Positions 57,660-64,000 of a stretch of 64,000 nucleotides of DNA are shown in pieces. The position numbers and the translations under genes are program-made. The DNA lies in NCBI RefSeq assembly GCF_900114345.1, contig NZ_FOZJ01000003.1, forward strand, positions 620,001 through 684,000, written 5' to 3'. The notes below the pieces were generated by a model. It had not been told where the DNA came from, did no database searches, and saw nothing but the letters and a program-made list of their open reading frames with translations. Source of the stretch: Microbacterium sp. cf046 (GTDB taxonomy: Bacteria > Actinomycetota > Actinomycetes > Actinomycetales > Microbacteriaceae). The stretch's first letter is position 1. Each line of letters opens with the position of its first letter.

Positions 57660-58157
57660 ATGACCGGAACACAGGGTGACATCGACGCCGCGACGAAGGC
57701 CGCACGTGATGCAGCCGCCAAGGTGCGCGCGACCGCAGACGATGCAGGAGCATCGCTCGGGGCCACTGCTGAGGAGATCGCAGATCAGGTCGCTTCAGCT
57801 GGGACTACTGCCAAGTCCGATCTCTCAGGCGCCGTCGGCGACATGGCCGACAAGGTCAGCGAGAAGGTCGGCGACGTCGCCGCGGGAGCGAAGAGCGCAG
57901 CATCCGACGCCCAGGCCGCGGTCGGAAAGGCAGCCGATGCGGCGACGGATGCTGCCAGGGCGGCCGGCGCCAAGATCAAGAGCGCCGCGGGCGACGTCGA
58001 CTTCGACGAGATCATCGCGCAGGGCCGCACCGTCGCAGGTCAGTGGACCGACCGGCTCAAGCAGGCATACCGGGAGCGGCCCGCTGTCGTGATCGCCGCC
58101 GCGGCCGGTGCCGTCGTCGTCGCCACGGCGATCGTGCGCGGCCTGGCGCGACGCTGA
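57660..58157 (+). CDS. Ala-rich amphipathic protein with C-terminal membrane anchor
   Basis: 165 residues. Residues 1-115 are a long amphipathic helix of Ala/Asp/Lys heptads (AATKAARDAAAKVRATADDAG...KSAASDAQAAVGKAADAATDAARAAGAKIKSAAGDV), like LEA or apolipoprotein-type proteins. A short linker (YRERPAVV) leads to one helix (IAAAAGAVVVATAIV) ending in RGLARR. The layout recalls DUF883 ribosome-membrane anchors of stationary phase. RBS GAAGGGA; TACGAT (57622-57627) may be its -10. A strong terminator follows. Confidence 0.75.
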   Translation: MTGTQGDIDAATKAARDAAAKVRATADDAGASLGATAEEIADQVASAGTTAKSDLSGAVGDMADKVSEKVGDVAAGAKSAASDAQAAVGKAADAATDAARAAGAKIKSAAGDVDFDEIIAQGRTVAGQWTDRLKQAYRERPAVVIAAAAGAVVVATAIVRGLARR

Positions 58158-58165
58158 CCGTTCGC

Positions 58166-58203
58166 TCCGGCCCGCGCTCCTGTCTCGCGGCGCGCGGGCC
58201 GGA
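58166..58203 (+). terminator. Terminator after the Ala-rich protein gene
   Basis: TCCGGCCCGCGC (58166-58177) pairs with GCGCGGGCCGGA (58192-58203), a perfect 12-bp stem with a 14-nt loop. Confidence 0.7.
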
Positions 58204-58230
58204 ACGACGCACCGCCAATAGGCTCCCTCC

Positions 58231-58788
58231 ATGGAGTGGCACGCAACCGGATCCCTGACCGCACAGCCCGCAATCGAGCATCCTGAGCTGCTCGCGCCGT
58301 CGGTGCGCCGGACCCTCGATGAGCTCGGCGGCGAGTGGGCCGGCCGAGTCGGAGTGGCGTCGATCGATCCCGCACTCGCCGACACCGCGGAGTTCTGCGC
58401 GCGGTACGGCGTGGCCATGGACGCATCAGCGAACTGCGTCGTGATCAGAGGAAAGCGCGGCGGCGAAACCCGCTTCGCCGCCTGCATGGTGCTCGCGACC
58501 ACGCGCGCAGATGTGAACGGGGCGGTGCGCCGCCGACTCGACGCGCGCACGGCATCGTTCGCGCCGATGGATGAGGCGGTCGCGCTGTCCGGGATGGAGT
58601 ACGGCGGCATCACGCCGATCGGACTGCCGGTCGAGTGGCCCATTCTGATCGACGCTGCGGTCGCGCGCGCCGAGGAGGTCGTGATCGGCAGCGGCATCCG
58701 CGGGAGCAAGCTGTTCCTGCCCGGTTCCGCACTCGGGTCGTTGCCGAACGCCGAGGTGATCGAGGGTCTCGCCCGACCGGTGGAGTGA
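58231..58788 (+). CDS. YbaK/aminoacyl-tRNA deacylase family protein
   Basis: 185 residues, single ProX/YbaK domain. Conserved parts: ANCVVIRGKRGGETRFAACMV, ADVNGAVRRRLDARTASFAPMDEAVALSGMEYGGITPIGLP and VVIGSGIRGSKLFLPG. These proteins hydrolyse mischarged tRNAs (Cys- or Ala-tRNAPro in ProX/YbaK). ATG start with TAGGCT (58219-58224) exactly 6 nt upstream. Monocistronic. Confidence 0.9.
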   Translation: MEWHATGSLTAQPAIEHPELLAPSVRRTLDELGGEWAGRVGVASIDPALADTAEFCARYGVAMDASANCVVIRGKRGGETRFAACMVLATTRADVNGAVRRRLDARTASFAPMDEAVALSGMEYGGITPIGLPVEWPILIDAAVARAEEVVIGSGIRGSKLFLPGSALGSLPNAEVIEGLARPVE

Positions 58789-58918
58789 GCACGCCGCAGC
58801 GCCCCGAAGGCACCGCGCCGGCCGCTTTGCACAGCTCGCGAACACGGCCCCGCCGTCCTCCCCGCTGCATGTCAGGATGGGCGTGTGCAGGCGCGCCCTG
58901 CCGACGAGAGGACTGCCC

Positions 58919-59839
58919 ATGACCGATCCCCACGCCGAACCGGCCCTCGCTGATTCGTCGAGTTCCTCGCTCGTGCGCGCGGCGATCTGGGTCGCGATCG
59001 GTGCGCTGATCGCCGCGGCGATCGTCTGCGTCGTCTGGGTTCTGATCGGCACGCAGAACGGCATCATCGGGCGGGCCTTCCTCACGATCCTCCTGCTCGC
59101 CGCATTCGCCGGTGTGGCGATCATCGATGCGCACCTCGCATCGCGTCGCCCGGCCTGGTTCGCGCTCGCGAGCATGCTCACGTGGGTGGTGACCCTGCTG
59201 ATCGGCGCAGTCATGATCTGGCTTCCGGAGCGCTACTCGTGGGGCGGGTTCAACCGGTTCGTGCAGTTCCTGCTGATCGTGCTGATCCTCCAGCTCGCGC
59301 TGCTCCACATCCGGCTGTACACGAAAGCCCTGCAGCGCCACGTCACGACGTTCACGCAGATCGTCGGAATCGTCACCATCACGCTCGTCATCGGACTGGC
59401 GGTCATGCTCGTCCTGCCGCTCATGCTCAGCGAATGGGTCGAGTTCGCCGATCTGTACTGGCGGTTCGTGGTGGCGGTGACGATCCTGGCGGCCGTCGGC
59501 ACGGCCCTGATCCCGCTCGTCAACGCGCTCTTCGCTCCGAGGAAGCCGCGCCCCGCGTACCTGAACCCGCCGCCGATCGGTCCGGTGCTGCAGCCGTGGC
59601 CGACGTTCGCCGACGGGGTCACGCCCCTGCCGATGATGCCCGATGGTCAGCCCGACTGGAACGCCTACTACACGGGGTATCCGTCTCAGGTGTCCCAGGC
59701 GATCGCCCCGGTCGCGCCGATGGCCGCGCCGCCACAGCAGTGGCCCGATCAGGCGCAGGCGCCGAGTGCATCGCCGGCACCGCAGCGCAGCGGCTACGAG
59801 GGCTACCCGCCGCCGCCACCTCTGCCGCCGCGACCGTAG
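58919..59839 (+). CDS. Multi-pass membrane protein with Pro-rich tail
   Basis: 306 residues. Six or more hydrophobic helices between about residues 20 and 215; then a soluble tail rich in Pro, Gln and Ala (APPQQWPDQAQAPSASPAPQ..., ending PPPPPLPPRP). No recognised family. GAGAGGA (58905-58911) precedes the ATG at 58919; CAGGAT (58873-58878) is a possible -10, giving a leader of about 34 nt. Function unknown. Confidence 0.75.
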   Translation: MTDPHAEPALADSSSSSLVRAAIWVAIGALIAAAIVCVVWVLIGTQNGIIGRAFLTILLLAAFAGVAIIDAHLASRRPAWFALASMLTWVVTLLIGAVMIWLPERYSWGGFNRFVQFLLIVLILQLALLHIRLYTKALQRHVTTFTQIVGIVTITLVIGLAVMLVLPLMLSEWVEFADLYWRFVVAVTILAAVGTALIPLVNALFAPRKPRPAYLNPPPIGPVLQPWPTFADGVTPLPMMPDGQPDWNAYYTGYPSQVSQAIAPVAPMAAPPQQWPDQAQAPSASPAPQRSGYEGYPPPPPLPPRP

Positions 59840-59863
59840 GCCGGGCGGCGGGCTCGCCAGGCC

Positions 59864-61444
59864 TCAGCCGCGCAGGAGCTCGAGGGCGGCCATCGCCGCG
59901 TTGTGCCCGCCGAGCCCGCTGACGGCGCCGCCTCGGCGAGCGCCCGATCCGCACATGAGCACTCGAGGATGCGCCGTCTCCACGCCCCAGCGCGCAGCGG
60001 GGGAGTCGAGCACCTCGTCGTCCTCGGCCCACGGCCACGACAGCGGGCCGTGGAAGATGTCGCCGCCGACCATCCCCAGTGACTCCTCGAGGTCGGCGGT
60101 GGTCCGCGCCTCGACGCAGGGCGATCCGTCCGGCGCCACGTACACGCAGTCCGATATCGGCTCAGCGAGCACGGAGTCGAGCGAACGCTGCGCCGCGTCC
60201 AGAAGCGCGGTGCGGGCGGCATCCTGATCCATGCCCGCCACGAGGCGGTGCGGCAGCTGCAGCCCGAAGAGCGTCAGCGTCTGAGCACCCTCCGCCTGCA
60301 GTCGCGGACCGAGGATCGACGGATCGGTCAGAGAGTGGCAATAGATCTCGGCGGGAAGGGGATCCGGGATGCCGCCGCCCGCGGCGACCGCGTAGGCGTC
60401 ATCGAGCTGCGACATCGCCTCGTTGATGTGGAAGGTCCCGGCGAACGCGGCCTCCGCCGCGACGCTCTCGTCTCGCAGCCGCGGCAGGCGCCGCAGGAGC
60501 ATGTTGACCTTGACCTGCGCCCCTTCCGGTGGTCCCGCCGTCGCGGTTCCGTCCGCGAGCAGACGATCCAGCACCGCCGGACCGACCCCGCTCAGCACCA
60601 GCCGGCCGCGCAGCGACTCCGGTCGCTCACCGCCCAGCTCGACATCGCCGTCGGGACCGATCGCGACCACCTCAGCGCGGGTGCGCAGTTCCGCTCCAGC
60701 ATCCCGTGCGGCGCGTTCGAGCTCGGCGCTGACGCGGCCCATCCCGCCCACGGGGACATCCCAGTCGCCGGTGCCGCCGCCGATCACGTGGTACAGGAAG
60801 CACCGGTTCTGCCGCAGGCTCTCGTCGCCCGACGACGAGAATGTGCCGATGAGGCCGTCGGTCAGAGCGATCCCGCGCGCCAGGTCGGTCTCGAACGACT
60901 CCCGCAGAACCCCGCCGAGCGGGCGTTCGATGAGCTCGTCCCACAGGACGTCGTCGCCGATGCTCGCGCGAACCTGCGCGCGAGAGCGCAACGGCTCGGT
61001 CACCGTCGGGAAGAGCTCACGCGCCAGCGGCGAGATCCGCTCGTAGAACCGGGCGAACCGCTCGGCCTCCCGGGCGTCGCCGGTTGTGCGAAGGAACGAC
61101 GCGGCCGTTGCGTCGTGGTCCCCGGTGTCGACGAGGATGCCGCGCGACGGATCGGCCGGATCGGGCGTATAGGACGAATAGCGGCGACGCCGCAGGTCGA
61201 TCCTGAGACCCAGGTCGTCGATGATCCGCCGCGGCAGCAGGCTGACGAGGTACGAGTATCGCGACAGTCGGGCAGCGACGCCGTCCCACGGGCTCTCTGA
61301 TACCGCGGCGCCGCCGAGGTGGCCGAGTCGCTCGAGCACGACGACCGTGAGCCCGGCGCGAGCGAGGTATGCGGCGGCGACGAGCGCGTTGTGCCCGCCT
61401 CCGACGATCACGACATCGTGAGTGGCGTCGTCAGTGCGGGGCAT
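59864..61444 (-). CDS. NAD(P)/FAD-dependent oxidoreductase (PYROXD2/phytoene-desaturase-like)
   Basis: 526 residues. Begins HDVVIVGGGHNALVAAAYLARAGLTVVVLERLGHLGGAA, the amine-oxidase/phytoene-desaturase dinucleotide fold; the C-terminal FAD motif is LMCGSGARRGGAVSGLGGHNAAMAALE. The central part matches PYROXD2-type proteins rather than CrtI. Substrate unknown. ATG with TAGCGT (complement of 61451-61456) exactly 6 nt upstream. It is divergent from the inositol-phosphatase gene, whose own TAGCGT lies 47 nt further on. Confidence 0.9.
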   Translation of the reverse strand: MPRTDDATHDVVIVGGGHNALVAAAYLARAGLTVVVLERLGHLGGAAVSESPWDGVAARLSRYSYLVSLLPRRIIDDLGLRIDLRRRRYSSYTPDPADPSRGILVDTGDHDATAASFLRTTGDAREAERFARFYERISPLARELFPTVTEPLRSRAQVRASIGDDVLWDELIERPLGGVLRESFETDLARGIALTDGLIGTFSSSGDESLRQNRCFLYHVIGGGTGDWDVPVGGMGRVSAELERAARDAGAELRTRAEVVAIGPDGDVELGGERPESLRGRLVLSGVGPAVLDRLLADGTATAGPPEGAQVKVNMLLRRLPRLRDESVAAEAAFAGTFHINEAMSQLDDAYAVAAGGGIPDPLPAEIYCHSLTDPSILGPRLQAEGAQTLTLFGLQLPHRLVAGMDQDAARTALLDAAQRSLDSVLAEPISDCVYVAPDGSPCVEARTTADLEESLGMVGGDIFHGPLSWPWAEDDEVLDSPAARWGVETAHPRVLMCGSGARRGGAVSGLGGHNAAMAALELLRG

Positions 61445-61514
61445 CCCTCCACGCTAATGCGCGTACCTGTCCACGCGGTGCGGGCTGTGGATGCCGCGAC
61501 GATAGCGTGGACGC

Positions 61515-62315
61515 ATGGCAACCGAACAGCCGCTCGAAGCGCTCGCGATCGAGATCGCTCGCGAGGCCGGCGCGCTCGCGCAGCAGCGGCGGACGGAGGG
61601 CGTCGCAATCGCGGCGACCAAGTCGTCGATCGCCGACATCGTCACCGAAGCCGACCGCGAGGTCGAGAGGCTGATCCGTGCGCGACTGGCCGACGAACGA
61701 CCGGGCGACGGGTTCCTCGGCGAGGAATCGGGCGCCGAGCGCGGCACGACCGACATCACCTGGGTCGTCGACCCTATCGACGGGACGGTCAACTACGCCT
61801 ACGGGATCCCGGCGTACGCCGTCAGCATCGCGGCAGTGCGTGGGGAGCCGAATCCCGACGCGTGGGAGGCGCTGGCCGGAGCCGTCTTCAGTCCGTCGAC
61901 CGGTGAGCAGTTCCACGCGTCGCGGGGCGGGGGCGCATGGCTGGACGGCCACCGGCTGTCGGTCAACGAGGAGCCCTCGACTGCCGGCGCACTGCTCGCG
62001 ACCGGGTTCGGCTACGACCCGGCGACCCACGCGAGCGACCTCGCCCGCGTCGGCCGCGTGATGCCGATGGCGAGGGATCTCCGCCGCATCGGCGCAGCAT
62101 CCCTCGATCTGGCATTCGTGGCGGCCGGACGCTTCGACGGTTACTTCGAACGCGGCCTGCAACCGTGGGATCACGCCGCCGGCGCGCTCCTGGTGGAAGA
62201 GGCCGGGGGTCGGTTCGCGAAGATCCAACTCGACGACATCCCCGGCCGCCCGCTGTTCGTGGCGTCGGGCCCCGGGGTTTTCGACAGGCTGCTCGCGGCC
62301 GCGGTCGGTCCGTGA
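61515..62315 (+). CDS. Inositol monophosphatase family protein
   Basis: 266 residues, Li+-sensitive phosphatase fold. Metal motif 1 FLGEESG, motif 2 WVVDPIDGTVNYAYG and motif 3 LQPWDHAAGALLVEEAGG. In Actinobacteria such enzymes supply inositol for phosphatidylinositol and mycothiol, or act as histidinol phosphatases. ATG with TAGCGT (61503-61508) exactly 6 nt upstream. Monocistronic. Confidence 0.93.
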   Translation: MATEQPLEALAIEIAREAGALAQQRRTEGVAIAATKSSIADIVTEADREVERLIRARLADERPGDGFLGEESGAERGTTDITWVVDPIDGTVNYAYGIPAYAVSIAAVRGEPNPDAWEALAGAVFSPSTGEQFHASRGGGAWLDGHRLSVNEEPSTAGALLATGFGYDPATHASDLARVGRVMPMARDLRRIGAASLDLAFVAAGRFDGYFERGLQPWDHAAGALLVEEAGGRFAKIQLDDIPGRPLFVASGPGVFDRLLAAAVGP

Positions 62316-62450
62316 AAGTATTGCGTGTAACCTTCCGGCGCGTCGCAGTCTGTCGCACACGACATTCCCAGGCGTGAACGGATAGTCTTTACCTGATCGT
62401 TACCTTTGCCGCCCGAACGGTGAGGTGATCAGAAGCCCGAAGTCCGACCG
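62316..62450 (+). promoter_or_regulatory. Upstream region of the M23 peptidase gene
   Basis: It contains TGTAACC (62331-62337) and CGTTACC (62399-62405), a spaced GTTACC-like pair resembling MtrA-type sites that control cell-wall hydrolases in other Actinobacteria. GGATAGTCT (about 62381) may be a -10. I looked for a c-di-AMP (ydaO) riboswitch, common ahead of such genes, and saw no convincing signature. Confidence 0.3.
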
Positions 62451-63986
62451 TTGCCCCCCGAGCGACACGATCCGAAAGTCCCCTGCGCTTTGCCTTTCGA
62501 CGCCCCTCAGGCTGCGTCTGCGCCCACGCGACGTTCCAGCCGGTCATCCGCCACGCCGCCCTCGGCGACCGCGGAGACTCCAGGGGCATCGCGCGCAGAG
62601 CTTCGCCGGCGGAGTGCCGAATCGATCGCCGACCGGCCGATGCCGGTGTGGGGCCGCCCGGCGCCCGTGAGCGCGCCGTCGTCGGATGCTGCCGCCGACG
62701 TGTCCGCGCCGATCGAGGCGCCCGTTGCGCTGACTGCCCCCGAGGCGCACGCCGTCCCGGACGAAGTCGAATCAACGGACGTGCCGGAGCGCTCCTCGAG
62801 CCCCTCGCTTGCCGACGCCACGCCGTTGGCAGCGGTGGTCACGGCGCTGGTCGCCGCAGCCGATGCGCCGAGCACCGCGCCGCTGCGCCGCAGGCGCCGA
62901 CGCCCCGCCACCGAGCCCGCCGCCGACGCCCCGACGATCGACTCCGAGCCGACGGCTGCGCCGATGCTCGACACCGTCCTCGTGGCCGCCGAGCCGTTCG
63001 AGCTGCTCGAGCCGGTCATCGACGAGGCCCCCACCGCGACCGAGGATGAGGTCGTCGAGCCCGCGTCCACGGAGCCTGCCGTCGATGCTCAGGACGCGGC
63101 ATCTGCGCTTCCCGAAGAGCACATCGATGCGTTCGAGGCGGCCGCACGACTCTTCTCCTTCACCGCGGAGACCCCGATCCAATCGGCACCCGAGCCGGAG
63201 AACGCCGCAGGCGCCGAGCAGCCGACGACCGAGCACGTCGCGACGCGTCGCAGCCGGGGCGCGGCCTTCAAGCGTGTGAGTGCCGCGTCGTTCTCGGTCG
63301 GCGTGATGGGCATCGTGGGGCTGCTCACCGTCGGGCTGACCACGCCCGCCGATGCGGTCGCCGCCGCGAACGGCACGGACATCACCAGCGCGGCGGTCGC
63401 ATCCGCGAACGGAGACGTCGCACCCGGTTCCGACGAGATCCAGGCCTACGTGACCCCCGCCGAGATGCAGAGCGCCGCGATCGATCGCAACGAAACGTAC
63501 TCGACCCTCACGATGGCGCAGCTCGCATCCGAGTCGGGCATCTCCAACTACTCGAACTTCTTCATCAACAACCCCAATTCGCCGATCCAGTGGCCGTTCG
63601 CGGTCGGTGTTCCGATCAGCTACGGCTTCGGCATGCGCGACGGAACAATGCACGAGGGCGTCGACTTCACTCCGGGCGAGGGTTCACCGATCCAGGCGAT
63701 CGCCGACGGCGTCGTCCGCGAGTCGACCGACTCGGGCGGTGCGTTCGGTGTTCACATCGTGATCGACCACATCATCGACGGGGTGCTCGTCTCCAGCAGC
63801 TACTCGCACATGCTCTACGGGTCGCGTCAGGTCGAGGTCGGCGATCACGTCACGGTCGGAACGATCGTCGGCCACACCGGCAACACCGGACGCTCCTACG
63901 GCGCCCACACGCACTTCGAGATCCTGCAGAACGGCACCACGCCGATCGACCCGATCCCGTGGCTGCGCGAGCACGCCGGCGGCTGA
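62451..63986 (+). CDS. M23 family metallopeptidase, membrane-anchored
   Basis: 511 residues from a TTG at 62451; the frame closes just upstream (TGA at 62421) with no ATG or GTG before residue 65, so TTG 62451 or TTG 62490 must be the start. Residues 1-275 are a disordered Ala/Glu/Pro region with a basic patch; one helix (SFSVGVMGIVGLLTVGLTTPADAVA, about 285-310) anchors or is cleaved. The C-terminal lysostaphin-type domain has its zinc ligands in MHEGVDF and GAHTHFEI. It should cut peptidoglycan stem peptides during growth. Confidence 0.88.
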   Translation: MPPERHDPKVPCALPFDAPQAASAPTRRSSRSSATPPSATAETPGASRAELRRRSAESIADRPMPVWGRPAPVSAPSSDAAADVSAPIEAPVALTAPEAHAVPDEVESTDVPERSSSPSLADATPLAAVVTALVAAADAPSTAPLRRRRRRPATEPAADAPTIDSEPTAAPMLDTVLVAAEPFELLEPVIDEAPTATEDEVVEPASTEPAVDAQDAASALPEEHIDAFEAAARLFSFTAETPIQSAPEPENAAGAEQPTTEHVATRRSRGAAFKRVSAASFSVGVMGIVGLLTVGLTTPADAVAAANGTDITSAAVASANGDVAPGSDEIQAYVTPAEMQSAAIDRNETYSTLTMAQLASESGISNYSNFFINNPNSPIQWPFAVGVPISYGFGMRDGTMHEGVDFTPGEGSPIQAIADGVVRESTDSGGAFGVHIVIDHIIDGVLVSSSYSHMLYGSRQVEVGDHVTVGTIVGHTGNTGRSYGAHTHFEILQNGTTPIDPIPWLREHAGG

Positions 63987-64000
63987 CCCAGGATTCAAGA

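Overview
The window is about 70% G+C, densely packed chromosomal DNA from an actinobacterium. The gene set fits a free-living aerobic member of the Microbacteriaceae, probably Microbacterium or a close relative. Pointers are the ribosomal mini-protein bS22, an archaeal-type aspartyl-tRNA synthetase, menaquinone genes with a System II (ResB/CcsB) cytochrome c assembly operon, PadR/HAAS modules and many GTG starts. The taxonomic call is inference from family content; no rRNA lies in the window.

Layout. 1-6.8 kb: start of an ABC exporter gene with a divergent TetR regulator, an excisionase-type HTH protein, bS22, rhodanese, a glutaredoxin-like protein, a DUF1508 protein, a tyrosine phosphatase with aspS, and an AraC-type regulator whose 5' end carries a 45-bp in-frame palindromic tandem repeat. 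6.9-11.8 kb: cytochrome c maturation operon (histidine phosphatase, ResA-like, CcdA, ResB, CcsB). 11.8-12.2 kb: an orphan promoter-to-terminator unit. 12.2-18 kb: YhgE/Pip protein, an MMPL transporter with a degenerate ABC-like C-terminal domain, and a divergent TetR with two palindromic operators. 18-40 kb: menaquinone genes spread over 22 kb (menC, menB, menE, menA, menD, menF, menG, polyprenyl diphosphate synthase), interleaved with two PadR/HAAS modules, a DrrAB-type exporter, a PPK2 kinase, a DUF885 hydrolase and a menF-led operon ending in an amidohydrolase, a TIGR04076 protein and an LLM oxidoreductase. 40-48.7 kb: ferredoxin reductase, MFS exporter, alpha/beta hydrolase, a small accessory stretch (flavoprotein, orphan protein, amidohydrolase) and yajQ. 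48.7-57.3 kb: malto-oligosaccharide uptake (malE, malF, malG, GH13 hydrolase) under LacI-type palindromes, then a nucleotidyltransferase, an FBP-domain protein and a PfkB kinase. 57.3-64 kb: tRNA-Tyr, an Ala-rich anchored protein, YbaK, a membrane protein, a PYROXD2-like flavoprotein, an inositol-phosphatase family enzyme and an M23 peptidase.

How it works together. Menaquinone synthesis and cytochrome c assembly serve the aerobic respiratory chain. The mal genes import and cleave maltodextrins, with the ATPase and regulator presumably elsewhere. Several efflux systems each sit beside their own repressor.

The most general signal is transcriptional. About thirty genes have a -10-like hexamer (TAGGCT, TAGACT, TAGGAT and similar) placed 5-8 nt, most often exactly 6 nt, before the start codon. 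That puts the transcription start on the start codon, meaning leaderless mRNAs. A second, smaller class uses a conventional leader and Shine-Dalgarno sequence.
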